From: Microbacterium profundi
GTDB lineage: Bacteria > Actinomycetota > Actinomycetes > Actinomycetales > Microbacteriaceae
Direction: 5' to 3'
NCBI RefSeq assembly: GCF_000763375.1
Contig: NZ_JPSY01000001.1
Span: 310,001-374,000, forward strand
DNA: 64,000 bases
The position numbers and the translations under genes were made by a program. The notes beneath the pieces were generated by a model that did no database searches, was not told where the DNA came from, and saw only the letters and a program-made list of their open reading frames with translations. Shown piece after piece: positions 1 through 12,542 of this stretch (its first letter is position 1; each line of letters begins with the position of its first letter).

Positions 1-40
1 ACGCGGATTCGGCCGGGAACGCGCATCCCCGCGACGACGC

Positions 41-2005
41 CTAGTCGCAGGCGGTGATCCGCCAGAGACTCGCGTCTCCCTGCGTCTCAATCTCCTCGAA
101 GCCCGGCTGATCATCGAAGTCGGTCATCCCAGGCATCAGGTATTCACCTGGACCGGTGCCGCCGATGCCGAAGTCGAGCACATACGCGGGCTGACCGTAT
201 GCGGCAAGCGCCTTGCATACCGCCGCGTCCTCGCCGGCATCGCGCAGGTCAGTCGCGATGGTGTCCCACGCGGTCGACTGCGGCGGCGACCAGGTGCGCG
301 GGACGATGTCGCGCTCACCCAGCACGAAGGCGAAGGCGGCGCCCGTTGACGGATTGGCGATGAGCAGAGCATCCTCGGGCACCAACCCGGGCAGTCGTCT
401 CAGGAGTTCGTACTCGTCAGCGGACAGGTAGCTGCGATCGTTCATCGTGTATCGCGATTGTTCGTCGGTCTCTGCGGCGACCCGCAGCAGGATGACGGGG
501 CTCACGGCCACGCTCACAGCCCCGGTGATGGCGATGACTGCCATGGCTGCGAGTGCCAGTGCCGGTCGACGCCGTGTCGCGACGTCGGTCGTGGCAGCAA
601 TCGTCGCGACTCTGCGGACGATGGCCGCAAGTCCGATGGCCGCAAGTGGGACGACGATAATCGGCACGATCGCCGCGAGGCGGAATGAGTCGCCGTACCA
701 AGGACCGGTCAGCAGTCGCTTGATCACGCGGAGGTCGGTGCTGACGCTGATGATGTAGAGCATCGACGCACCCACCCAGGCGATGGCGACCCAGCGCAAA
801 CGGCTCCCGCGGACAGCCAGCACCAGACCCACGAGAAGCAGCACACTCATGCCGATGGCAGGAGGAAGCAGCGAGTGGCTGTTGAGCAGGACATCGGCGG
901 CCGCAGCCAGCGGGCTACGGTACGCCCTCCAGAGCACGGCACCGGCCAGGTACACCAGTACGACCCAGACGACAGCGACTGCGATCCATCCGACGATGAT
1001 GGTCGCCACGATCCATGCACGTCCACGTGCCGTCGCGCGCCGTCGCGCAGCATAGAGCGCCCCGGTGACCCACAACATCACGAGCACCGCCCAGACCAGA
1101 ACGGATGACGGCTGTGACAGCGTGGTCGCCACCACGGTGAAGATCGCGGCGACTCCGGTGCCCGCACTCACTCGGATCCGGTCAGCGCCGCGAACGCCGG
1201 CCCACGACCGCACCGTCATGATCGTCAGTGCGACTGCGGTGGGAACGATCGCGACCGAGAGGGCATAGGGATAGAGCACGCCCCACTCGAACATGAGCTG
1301 GGGAAATGCCATCAGGGCGGCCGAGAGTGCGGCAGCCAAAGCAGTGATGAGCGCGTCGCCTCGGCTGATCACACGTGCCAGAAATGCGATGCCCAGCGGC
1401 CAGATGACGGCGGCGATCACGAGCGCCACGACATTGGCCGCGACCGGGATCAGCTCGGTGTCCAGCGCCACGAGGGAGGCAACGGCGTGCCAGGCGGAAG
1501 GGTAGAACGTGCTGCCGCTGATCACTCCCGTGAGATCCAACGAGGATGCGGAACCTGTTTCGGCTATCCACCGCAGCGCGTTGAGGTGGAAAACTGCGTC
1601 GTTCGTCTGCGAGATCGCCGTCGGCAGCCCGATGTACGTCAGTAAGCGCGCCGCATTTAGGCCAACACCGACTACAAGGCCGGCGACCAGCAATGTCATG
1701 GATGCCGCGTGCGGGGGCCGCCGCAGCGCCCTCCAGCGGCTGCGCCCGACGAGCAGCGACGCACCCCATACGACTGCGCCGGTGATGAGGACGGCGATTC
1801 CGACGCTGAGATGCCCCCATCGCACGCCGACGTACGAGAACACGATCGCGAGGAGCGAGAGCAACCCGACCGAAACTCCCGGAGCTGCTGCCCAGAGAGC
1901 CAGACCGCGCAGTCGCAGTCCTGTCCCGATCAGCAGTCCCGGCCCGAAGATGACGAGAAGTGCCAGGCCGATCAGCCCGGACTGTGCGATCCAATCGGTG
2001 ATCAT
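41..2005 (-). CDS. DUF6541 family polytopic membrane protein
   Basis: 654 aa. Roughly a dozen hydrophobic segments fill residues 1-500 (first ones at about 10-30, 35-60 and 65-85), followed by a hydrophilic C-terminal domain of about 150 residues that is probably outside the membrane. The overall look matches the actinobacterial DUF6541 family, which is GT-C-like but has no assigned reaction. The ATG overlaps the stop of the upstream ABC ATPase by 4 bp (ATGA), so it is the third cistron of the exporter operon. This context suggests a role in assembling or modifying the exported polysaccharide; that is inference. Family call is good, function unknown. Confidence 0.8.
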   Translation of the reverse strand: MITDWIAQSGLIGLALLVIFGPGLLIGTGLRLRGLALWAAAPGVSVGLLSLLAIVFSYVGVRWGHLSVGIAVLITGAVVWGASLLVGRSRWRALRRPPHAASMTLLVAGLVVGVGLNAARLLTYIGLPTAISQTNDAVFHLNALRWIAETGSASSLDLTGVISGSTFYPSAWHAVASLVALDTELIPVAANVVALVIAAVIWPLGIAFLARVISRGDALITALAAALSAALMAFPQLMFEWGVLYPYALSVAIVPTAVALTIMTVRSWAGVRGADRIRVSAGTGVAAIFTVVATTLSQPSSVLVWAVLVMLWVTGALYAARRRATARGRAWIVATIIVGWIAVAVVWVVLVYLAGAVLWRAYRSPLAAAADVLLNSHSLLPPAIGMSVLLLVGLVLAVRGSRLRWVAIAWVGASMLYIISVSTDLRVIKRLLTGPWYGDSFRLAAIVPIIVVPLAAIGLAAIVRRVATIAATTDVATRRRPALALAAMAVIAITGAVSVAVSPVILLRVAAETDEQSRYTMNDRSYLSADEYELLRRLPGLVPEDALLIANPSTGAAFAFVLGERDIVPRTWSPPQSTAWDTIATDLRDAGEDAAVCKALAAYGQPAYVLDFGIGGTGPGEYLMPGMTDFDDQPGFEEIETQGDASLWRITACD

Positions 2006-2739
2006 TCGTCGACCAAGGCGATGGCGCCTTCGATGTCACCGTCGTAGATGACCTCGCCTTTGTTGATCACCACGCCTCGTGCGCAGAGTTCTCGCACCAT
2101 CTCCATATCGTGACTGACCACCACAAGGGTCTTCTGCTTCTCGATGAGCTCAGCGAACTTCAGCCGGCACTTCTCTCGGAACGGTGCATCACCGACCGAG
2201 AGGATCTCATCCACGAGCAGAACGTCGAGTTCGACATGGATCGCGACCGAGAAAGCCAGCCGCATGAACATACCGGAGGAATAGTGTTTGACTTCCTGGT
2301 CGATGAACTTCTCGATCTCGCTGAACGCGACGATCTCGTCGTAGCGCTCTTCGATCTCCTTGCTCTGCATCCCGAGGATCGCGGCGTTCAGGAAGACGTT
2401 CTCGCGACCGGAGAGCTCCGGATGGAAGCCCGCGCCCACCTCGATCAGTCCCGCCACGCGGCCACGCGTGAGCACCTGCCCGTCATCTGGCTCCATGACA
2501 CCGGAGACGAGCTTCAGAAGTGTTGATTTCCCGGAGCCGTTCAGTCCGAGGATCGCAACCGATTCGCCCTCGTTGATCACGAGGTCGATTCCCTTGAGCG
2601 CCTCGAAGGTGCTGGTCGTCTTCTGACGCTTTATCCAAGACACCACCGTGTCCTTGAAGGAGAAGGCGTGGTTGAGAGTGAATGTCTTGCGTACGCCGTC
2701 GACGATGATGCTGGGGCGCGAAGTGGTCGTGGTGCTCAT
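2002..2739 (-). CDS. ABC exporter ATP-binding protein (Wzt/TagH type)
   Basis: 245 aa ATPase that would power export of a lipid-linked polysaccharide or teichoic acid. Walker A lies at about residues 65-72 (GLNGSGKS), the signature SSGMF at 154-158 and Walker B with the DE pair at 171-178. The long N-terminal strand before Walker A and the HYSSGM signature are typical of the polysaccharide/teichoic-acid group. The open frame extends 70 codons upstream, but those lie antiphase over the permease gene. The ATG at 2739 overlaps the permease stop as ATGA and starts a normal ABC domain. There is no C-terminal substrate-recognition domain, so export is probably not coupled to a cap modification as in long Wzt proteins. 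Confidence 0.93.
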   Translation of the reverse strand: MSTTTTSRPSIIVDGVRKTFTLNHAFSFKDTVVSWIKRQKTTSTFEALKGIDLVINEGESVAILGLNGSGKSTLLKLVSGVMEPDDGQVLTRGRVAGLIEVGAGFHPELSGRENVFLNAAILGMQSKEIEERYDEIVAFSEIEKFIDQEVKHYSSGMFMRLAFSVAIHVELDVLLVDEILSVGDAPFREKCRLKFAELIEKQKTLVVVSHDMEMVRELCARGVVINKGEVIYDGDIEGAIALVDE

Positions 2740-3650
2740 AGGTCTTGCGCGAACCTTCCCTCGAGGCGTCGGAAGACGAATTGTCCGATCAGCAGCGTCG
2801 CGACCGCGATCACGAATGTCCACAGCGTGTTCCACGCGAGATTGGGGGGCATGGTGAGCGTGGTCTCCGTCACGGGCCGCCAGAACGCGTAGTGGAACAG
2901 TTCGACGCCGTGGGTGATCGGGTTGAGCATGTACAGATCGACGATCCACTGCGGCCAGCCGAGCTTGTCGACAGCCTCCTGAACCATCGTCCAGGCGTAG
3001 AGCACCGGCGACGCCCAGGTGGCGAGCAGCAACAGGAGCTCGACGATGTTCTCCGAGTCGCGGTAGCGGACATTCAGCGCACCGAAGAAGAGGCCGGTGC
3101 CGAGCGCGAACAGCGACACGATGATGATCCCGGCGAGGACTGCCAGGACAGACATGATCGTGATATTGACGATCCAGCCCATGAACAGGCAGACGATCAG
3201 CAGCAACCCGAGCTGCGGGAGGAAATGAATGAAGGCTACGAACACCGCTGAGACCGCGAAGAGCTGGCGAGGAAGGAACACCTTTCGCACGAGCGGGGCG
3301 TTGCCGACTATCGAGGTCGTCGCATTCTTGAACGCCTCTGAGAACAGGTTGATCACGACGATGCCGGAGAACAAGTACACCGCATAGTTCGGAACGCCTC
3401 GTTCGAGGTTCATGAACAGACCGAGGACGACCCAGAACACGAGGAACTGCGCGCCGGGGCGCACGTACGACCAGGTCCAGCCGAGCACCGAGTTGCGGTA
3501 CCGGGTGGTGACTCCGGTCTTCACCAGCAGATACAACAGGTATCGCCAGCGCACGACATCGATCAGACCGCGGCTCTTACCGGGGACTTCGAACTCGGAA
3601 CGCGGGACGACGGCGAAAAGATCTCGGGTATCTGTCACTGGCCCACTCAT
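2736..3650 (-). CDS. ABC-2 type polysaccharide/teichoic acid permease (Wzm/TagG type)
   Basis: 304 aa with about six membrane segments, an N-terminal amphipathic stretch and the TRYRNSVLGWTWSYVRP motif typical of Wzm/TagG permeases. It is the first gene of a three-gene operon with the ATPase and the DUF6541 protein, each overlapping the next by 4 bp. It would form the channel that moves undecaprenyl-linked polymer across the membrane. A TAGGAT -10-like box lies at about 3686-3691 on the minus strand, roughly 40 nt upstream of the ATG. Neither gene shows what the polymer is; rhamnose and glycerophosphate genes nearby are the best hint. Confidence 0.92.
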   Translation of the reverse strand: MSGPVTDTRDLFAVVPRSEFEVPGKSRGLIDVVRWRYLLYLLVKTGVTTRYRNSVLGWTWSYVRPGAQFLVFWVVLGLFMNLERGVPNYAVYLFSGIVVINLFSEAFKNATTSIVGNAPLVRKVFLPRQLFAVSAVFVAFIHFLPQLGLLLIVCLFMGWIVNITIMSVLAVLAGIIIVSLFALGTGLFFGALNVRYRDSENIVELLLLLATWASPVLYAWTMVQEAVDKLGWPQWIVDLYMLNPITHGVELFHYAFWRPVTETTLTMPPNLAWNTLWTFVIAVATLLIGQFVFRRLEGRFAQDL

Positions 3651-3726
3651 TCAACAGCGATGACGGACGTCACGCACATCCCATCATCCTATGACACGGC
3701 TTGGATGCAGCTGAGGAGGCACAACA
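3651..3726. other. short intergenic, permease and FG-GAP gene
   Basis: 76 bp upstream of the permease and downstream of the FG-GAP gene, both on the minus strand. Only the TAGGAT box at 3686-3691 stands out; no terminator hairpin seen for the FG-GAP gene. Confidence 0.3.
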
Positions 3727-6168
3727 TCAGATCAGTGCGGAGAATCCAGCCCAGCCCCAGCCGATGACTCCGCTCGAGCTCCATCCGCCGCTGCCATCAC
3801 CTCGGAAGAGGTGAAGGTCGCCAGTCTTCGAGCGGGCAATCACATCACCAGTGCCGTTCCCGTCGAAATCACCAGAGCCGACGAGCGCGTTGAAGCCGCC
3901 CCAACCATATCCGATCTGACGTGGCGTACCCCAGCCGCCGTCACCATTCGTCGGGTAGATCCAGAGGTTTGAGTCCGAGCCTCGTGCAATCAGGTCAGCA
4001 TGGCCGTCACCGTTGAAGTCACCGGCGTTGATGGCGAGATCGAATCCCCCCCATCCATAGCCGATAGCCGTGCGCCCGCTGGTCCAGCCTCCGCTGCCGT
4101 TACCCCGATAGAGAAAGAGTGCGCCCGTGCTGTCTCTCCCGATGACATCGGGGATGCGATCGCCGTCGTAGTCCAGGCCACCGACCACCATCGAAAGAGT
4201 GTTCCACCCGTTTCCGATGGTCACGGGCTGTGCATATCCGCCGGAAGGTTGTCCTGCGTACAGCAGGAATGCTCCGGCCGCCGTGATCCGCCCAAGATCG
4301 CGATATCCGTTACCGTCGAAATCGCCTACGGCGAGCGGTCGGTCCGCGGCAGCCCATCCGCTGGAAATCTGACTGCTACCGCGCCACCCGCCGCTACCTG
4401 TGCCGCGGTATAGCTGAAGCGTCCCCTGCGCCGTGAGCGCCGCGACGTCCAGTGCTCCATCGCGATCCACGTCGCCGAGGCCAGCTGCGAGCGATCGCGG
4501 ACCTGTCACCGGCTCACCAGAGCTCGCGAGCGCGCTGAATCCGCTCCACCCATTGCCGATTTTGCCGGAAGAGGTGATACCGCCCGCACCGTTTCCCGGA
4601 TAGAGCCAGAGGTCACCGTTGGCGCTGCGACCCATCAGATCGGCGTTTCCATCTCCCGTGAAGTCGCCGGGTGTGAGGATCGCGTTCATCCCGCCCCATC
4701 CCTGACCGATCTGCTGTTGCCCCTTCCAGCCGCTGTTACCGTTGCCGTAGTACGCCCAGAGGCGTCCAGAGGTGTCGCGTGTCACGAGATCCGGGTCTGC
4801 ATCACCGTCGAGATCGAGCCCGCCGATCAGCAGATTCATCGATGACCATCCCCAGCCGATCCGCTGGCCGGCCCGAAGTCCGCCTCGGTCGTCGCCACGC
4901 CACAACAGGAGTTCGCCGCCCGCGTTCGTCGTGAGGATATCCGGCACGCCGTCTCCATCGAGGTCACCGGCCGCGGTCGAGAGCGCCTGGGCGCTCCAGT
5001 CAACGCCCAGCGCCTGTGCATTCGTCAGGCCGGCCGGCGTGCCGCGCATCACTGAGACCTTTGCACCCTGCCGCAGTACAGCATCGCGATTACCATCGCC
5101 GTCGAGATCACCGGTCATCATCACGGATGCCGAAGTGCCCAGGCCGCTGGCCAACTGCTTGCGCGCGCCCCATGCGCCCTTGGAGAACGGGTAGCCCCAG
5201 AGGGTTCCCGCACCATCGATTGCGGTCACATACGAAGAGAGATTGATCGAGGCCAGTGATGGGCCTTGCGGCGCCGCCGGTGTCTGCGTCGACCCGAACC
5301 AGTCGGTGAAGTAGTTGTAGAAGTTTCGGTTGCCGTAGCTCGAGCAGGCGTTGTTCGCCTCACCGTAGCCTGCCGCAAGCGCCGCGGCGTTGGGCTGGTA
5401 GGGCGTGTAGTAGTACAGCGCCGAGGTCGCCTTGTTCGCGACATACACGGGGGACGACCCGCAAGCCGCGTTCGGGTGGTATCGAAGATTCCAGGTGTTT
5501 CCTGGCGCATACCACTGGAACCACTCGCCCTCCATGTAGATCTGCATCTGGCGCGCGGCGCCGTAGATCTGGTGGAAGAATCCGACGAAGTTCGGATCGC
5601 ACGGTGCTGTGTCCGGGCAGCCCTGGCCGAGCGCCATGTCATAGCGCCACTGACTCGGCCATGTGTGAGTGACGAGTGCCTGCTCCTTCTGGAGCATGAC
5701 GATCAACACCTGCGGGTTGATGTTGCAGGACTGGGCGACCCGATAGATGATCCGCGCCGCCGTCTCGTTGGCAGCTCCCGTGTATCCGCTGCAGTACGCG
5801 TCGGCCGGACGGTTCACTGAGCTGATCTTGAAGTCTTTCAGGCACACGTATCCGGATTGGCACCGCGAGACCTTGCCGTTGAAGAAGGTCTGTATCTGCG
5901 CTTCCGTCATCGTGCTCTTGTTGGTGAACACGGCATCGCTGATGATGTTGCCGGCGCTGAAGCCGGCAAGCGACGACTTGACGATTCCCGCCTGCGCCGG
6001 GTCGCCGGCCGTACGCGCGAGATTCACCGACGTACCCTGAGCGGCGGATGCCGTGGCCACCGTCACCGGCGCGACAGTGCCGACCACGACAGCCGTCACA
6101 GCAACGAGGACGGTGAGGAATCGCGCGATGTTGAGCGCGTTTCGAGAGCGTGGGGCAGGTCGAGACAT
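3727..6168 (-). CDS. secreted FG-GAP/VCBS repeat protein with lysozyme-like N-terminal domain
   Basis: 813 aa from the ATG at 6168; an in-frame start 28 codons upstream would add a poor leader. A signal peptide is clear: basic start, hydrophobic 18-40, and an ASA cleavage site near 44. Residues about 55-285 form a cysteine-containing domain with the segment PQVLIVMLQKEQALV, which resembles the helix carrying the catalytic Glu of lytic transglycosylase-like folds (resemblance only). From about 300 to the end there are nine D-x-D-x-(D/N)-G-type calcium loops (GDLDGDGNRD, GDFNGDGHAD and similar) spaced about 50 residues, consistent with a beta-propeller-like FG-GAP array. It is probably exported and wall-associated. 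Substrate unknown. Confidence 0.8.
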   Translation of the reverse strand: MSRPAPRSRNALNIARFLTVLVAVTAVVVGTVAPVTVATASAAQGTSVNLARTAGDPAQAGIVKSSLAGFSAGNIISDAVFTNKSTMTEAQIQTFFNGKVSRCQSGYVCLKDFKISSVNRPADAYCSGYTGAANETAARIIYRVAQSCNINPQVLIVMLQKEQALVTHTWPSQWRYDMALGQGCPDTAPCDPNFVGFFHQIYGAARQMQIYMEGEWFQWYAPGNTWNLRYHPNAACGSSPVYVANKATSALYYYTPYQPNAAALAAGYGEANNACSSYGNRNFYNYFTDWFGSTQTPAAPQGPSLASINLSSYVTAIDGAGTLWGYPFSKGAWGARKQLASGLGTSASVMMTGDLDGDGNRDAVLRQGAKVSVMRGTPAGLTNAQALGVDWSAQALSTAAGDLDGDGVPDILTTNAGGELLLWRGDDRGGLRAGQRIGWGWSSMNLLIGGLDLDGDADPDLVTRDTSGRLWAYYGNGNSGWKGQQQIGQGWGGMNAILTPGDFTGDGNADLMGRSANGDLWLYPGNGAGGITSSGKIGNGWSGFSALASSGEPVTGPRSLAAGLGDVDRDGALDVAALTAQGTLQLYRGTGSGGWRGSSQISSGWAAADRPLAVGDFDGNGYRDLGRITAAGAFLLYAGQPSGGYAQPVTIGNGWNTLSMVVGGLDYDGDRIPDVIGRDSTGALFLYRGNGSGGWTSGRTAIGYGWGGFDLAINAGDFNGDGHADLIARGSDSNLWIYPTNGDGGWGTPRQIGYGWGGFNALVGSGDFDGNGTGDVIARSKTGDLHLFRGDGSGGWSSSGVIGWGWAGFSALI

Positions 6169-6303
6169 GTGACTAGTGTGGCGGAAGTTACGGGATGATG
6201 CCACTGCGACCAGAGAAACTGGAGAGAAACGCCGCGTGTCGCGCGGATTCACCGTCTCTCACCAGCTTCACGACTCGCGCGATCCATGTGCCACGATGGA
6301 CTC

Positions 6304-9580
<3,277 letters not shown>

Positions 9581-9625
9581 ACCCCAAGCTGCAGGTCGGC
9601 TCGAAGCGAACGAGCGGGATTCGAG
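9581..9625. other. short convergent intergenic region, weak hairpin
   Basis: 45 bp between the rmlCD stop and the glycosyltransferase stop. Only a 6-bp inverted repeat (CTCGAA...TTCGAG, 9600-9625) is visible, with no T-tract; at best a weak bidirectional terminator. Confidence 0.3.
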
Positions 9626-10699
9626 TCAGAGATCCGCGTGCAGCGCCCAGACCCGCTCCGCGGAACTTGCCCACGAGAACGCCCGCGCCCTGTCGCCCGC
9701 GAGCACCCGCAGTCGCGCAGCGCCGCCCCCGACAGCATCCGTGAGCGCATCGGAAAGCTCATCGGTCGAGACCAGCGAACCACCTTCCGCGATGACATCG
9801 CGGTGCACTCCACTGTCGACCGCGACAAGCGGCACGCCCAAGGACATGGCCTCCATCGCGCGCCACGGCCATGCCGACAGAGCACTGGTCGCGACGAACG
9901 CTGAGGCGCCGGCCAACACGGCGGCACGGTCTTCGGCAGGGAGTGTGCCGCGCACGTGTGCGCGACGCTCCGGCAGCCCGACGGCAGAGGCGATCTCCGC
10001 CAGTCGCGGCTCCGCGCCATCGGCGGCATCCAGAACGACGGCATCGATGTCGGCGGCCGCAGCTGCACGGAAGCCCGCTTCCAGGCTCTCGGCCGAACCG
10101 GTGAGCACGACATAGCGTTCCGGCAGCGACAGCGCAACGCGTCGCTCGACGGCATCGAGAGGAACGGCGAACCCGTCCGGAGCCGCACCCGAGATCACCC
10201 GCACCCGATCACCGAGTTTCGCGAACGAACCGATCCTTTCCGCCATGGAGTGAGAGGGAACGACCACGGCGTCCGCATGCCTTGCCGCGCGGTGCAGCAT
10301 CCCGCGCTGCCACGCGACAGCGCCTTTCGATATCAGTTCCGGCGCTTCCCACGCGCGCAGATCCCAGACGGTCACCGCGACCTGGTCGTCGTCGTGCAGC
10401 CGATCGTGCTTGACGAGCGGAGCCATGAGCGTCGGCGCGTGGATGAGTCCGCGGCCGACGCCTGGCACGATTCCCAGCTGCCAGGATCCGGCGAGCTCAC
10501 GCCGACCCAGCGGAAGGGTGCGCGTTCCTGCGAGTCCGACCAGATCGGCCACTCCCCCGGCAGGAACGATGGCCTCCACCGTGCATCCCGACGGTGCCGT
10601 GGCGAGCAGGCCGGCTGTCAGATCCAGCGCCGCGCCCGCCTGATCGGTGTCTATGACCTGTGTGATCTGGTCGAGAACGACACGCAACTGGGCACCCAT
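9626..10699 (-). CDS. glycosyltransferase (GT4-like)
   Basis: 357 aa, two Rossmann-like halves. The C-terminal half carries GT-B features (RYVVLTGSAESLEAG, then AEDRAAVLAGASAFVATSALSAWPWRAMEAMSLGVPLVAVDSG), matching the nucleotide-sugar site of GT4 enzymes. The open frame runs 137 codons further upstream, but that lies antisense to the DUF4012 gene. The ATG at 10699 is preceded by TACTCT and a 6-nt gap, and also by a GAGG. Converges on rmlCD with 45 bp between. Probably adds a sugar to the envelope polymer; donor and acceptor cannot be read from the sequence. Confidence 0.85.
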   Translation of the reverse strand: MGAQLRVVLDQITQVIDTDQAGAALDLTAGLLATAPSGCTVEAIVPAGGVADLVGLAGTRTLPLGRRELAGSWQLGIVPGVGRGLIHAPTLMAPLVKHDRLHDDDQVAVTVWDLRAWEAPELISKGAVAWQRGMLHRAARHADAVVVPSHSMAERIGSFAKLGDRVRVISGAAPDGFAVPLDAVERRVALSLPERYVVLTGSAESLEAGFRAAAAADIDAVVLDAADGAEPRLAEIASAVGLPERRAHVRGTLPAEDRAAVLAGASAFVATSALSAWPWRAMEAMSLGVPLVAVDSGVHRDVIAEGGSLVSTDELSDALTDAVGGGAARLRVLAGDRARAFSWASSAERVWALHADL

Positions 10700-10705
10700 A
10701 ACCTC

Positions 10706-10711
10706 AGAGTA
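10706..10711 (-). promoter_or_regulatory. -10 box TACTCT before glycosyltransferase
   Basis: TACTCT followed by 6 nt and the ATG at 10699. The spacing predicts transcription starting at or next to the A of the start codon. The divergent DUF4012 start lies only 67 bp away. Confidence 0.5.
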
Positions 10712-10766
10712 TCCGCGACGTCCAGGAAAACCCGCGAGTGACGCCGGTCCATGCTTGAATGCAGAG

Positions 10767-12521
10767 ATGAGCGACGGTCGACTTCCCGTGCCGCGCCGGT
10801 GGATCCGATGGAGCATCGTCACCGTCGTGACGCTGCTCGTGCTCGCGACCGGCTGGGTCGTCATCCGAGGATTCAGTGCCGCCAGCGAGCTGCAAGGCGT
10901 CGCGACCTCGACCTCGCAGCTGCGCACCTCGATCGCAGAGCAGAATCTCGCGAGGGCAGAGCTGGTGGCACCTCGCATCGCGCAGCACGCAGCGTCCGCA
11001 CGCGATCTCACCTCCGATCCCATCTGGCGCGGATTCGAGTTCGTCCCCTGGGTGGGCCAGAATTTCACGGCGATGCGAGAGATCGCAGAGATCGCGGACA
11101 GCATAGCCACGGATGCGGTGACCCCATTGCTGGGGATCGCCGGCGACGTCGATCTCGCCGGTCTCGGCGTCAGCGGAGCATCGATCGACTACTCCCCCCT
11201 CGCCGCTGCCGAGGAGCCTCTCGCTGCCGCAAGCGCGACGCTCGCCGCCGCAGAGATCAGGGCGCAGCAGATCGATGCCGGTGCCGCGCTCACGCCGTTC
11301 GCGGACGCCGTCCGCGACATGCGCGACGTCGTGACGAAGACCGCCACCGCCGTCGGTGCGATCCACGGCGCCTCCGTCGTGCTGCCGACGATGCTCGGCG
11401 GAGACACCCCGCGCAATTACCTCGTCGTGATGCAGGACAACGCGGAACTGCGCTCGAGCGGCGGCATCGTCAGGTCGCTGACGCTGCTGCACGCCGAGGG
11501 CGGCAAGATCACGATCGTGCAGCAGGCCTCCACCCGGGACTTCCCCGGGCTCGAGTCGCCCCTGCCGTTGAGTGAATCCACGATCGCGCTGTTCGGGGAT
11601 CGTCCCGGCGTCGCCGTGCAGGACATCACCAGCATCCCCGACTTCACCGAGGCCGGGCCGATTCTCGCACTGCGCTGGCAACAGCGCTTCGGGCAGAGCA
11701 TCGACGGAGTGATCGCGATCGACGCCGTCGTCGCGAAGTACCTGACCGATGCAACAGGCGAGGTCTCCTTCGGCCCGTTCACCGCCGATGCCGACAGCAT
11801 CCTGCCCATCCTCCTCTCCGAGATGTACACGAGCGTCACCGATCCGAATCAGTCGAACGACGTCTTCGTGCAGGCGGCGAATGCGGTGCTGGTCGCCTCG
11901 CTGAGCAGCACGCAGCCGCAGAAGATCATCGGAGCGCTCTCCGCCTCGGCGGACGAAGACCGCATCCGTGTCTGGAGTGCGCACCCAGAGGAACAGCGAC
12001 TTCTCGCCGCGTCGTCTCTCGGCGGCGCACTTCCTGTCGACGGCGAACGCGGCGCCAACGTCGGCGTGCTCTTCAACGACGCGACCGGCGGGAAGATGGA
12101 CTTCCACACCGCCGCCGCGATCAGCACCGCCGTCGGAGAATGCCGAGGAGAGCGGGCGACCCAGGTGCAGGTGACCTGGACCAATGATGCGCCCCAGGAT
12201 GCTGCGGAGACACTGCCGGAATCCGTGACGGGCGGCGGAGGGGAGATCGATCCGGGCGATGTCCGGACGCTCGTCGCCGTGTACGGCCCCGAGGGTGCGA
12301 CGCTGCGATCGACCGATCGTGACGGCGACGAAGCCGAAGACGCGCAGACGACGACGCTCGGTACCCGCGAGATCGTTCAGCTCGACGTGCTGCTGGCACC
12401 CGGCGAGTCGACCACGATCACCGTCTCATTCGCCGGCACCGCCGAACGCGTCACCAGGGTGCAGCACACCCCCATGATCGAGGAACCGGAGACGACGACA
12501 GGCGACCTCGACTGCTCGTAG
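10767..12521 (+). CDS. DUF4012 domain membrane protein
   Basis: 584 aa. One transmembrane segment near residues 12-33 (WIRWSIVTVVTLLVLATGWVVI) anchors a large extracellular part. The DUF4012 core covers roughly residues 200-450, including GDTPRNYLVVMQDNAELRSSGGI, the most conserved block of this family. The start was placed at the ATG at 10767, which begins a normal membrane anchor; the 40 upstream codons overlap the divergent glycosyltransferase. A TTGAAT box sits 6 nt before the ATG. DUF4012 proteins are widespread in actinobacteria, often beside polysaccharide genes and LCP ligases as here, but have no established function. Confidence 0.85.
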   Translation: MSDGRLPVPRRWIRWSIVTVVTLLVLATGWVVIRGFSAASELQGVATSTSQLRTSIAEQNLARAELVAPRIAQHAASARDLTSDPIWRGFEFVPWVGQNFTAMREIAEIADSIATDAVTPLLGIAGDVDLAGLGVSGASIDYSPLAAAEEPLAAASATLAAAEIRAQQIDAGAALTPFADAVRDMRDVVTKTATAVGAIHGASVVLPTMLGGDTPRNYLVVMQDNAELRSSGGIVRSLTLLHAEGGKITIVQQASTRDFPGLESPLPLSESTIALFGDRPGVAVQDITSIPDFTEAGPILALRWQQRFGQSIDGVIAIDAVVAKYLTDATGEVSFGPFTADADSILPILLSEMYTSVTDPNQSNDVFVQAANAVLVASLSSTQPQKIIGALSASADEDRIRVWSAHPEEQRLLAASSLGGALPVDGERGANVGVLFNDATGGKMDFHTAAAISTAVGECRGERATQVQVTWTNDAPQDAAETLPESVTGGGGEIDPGDVRTLVAVYGPEGATLRSTDRDGDEAEDAQTTTLGTREIVQLDVLLAPGESTTITVSFAGTAERVTRVQHTPMIEEPETTTGDLDCS

Positions 12522-12542
12522 CAGCAGACTCTGAACGTCGGA

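Noticed and set aside
9626..11110. N-terminal extension of the GT4-like glycosyltransferase to 494 aa
   Set aside because: The first 137 codons overlap the DUF4012 gene antisense and are not protein-like; the ATG at 10699 has a -10 box and GAGG.
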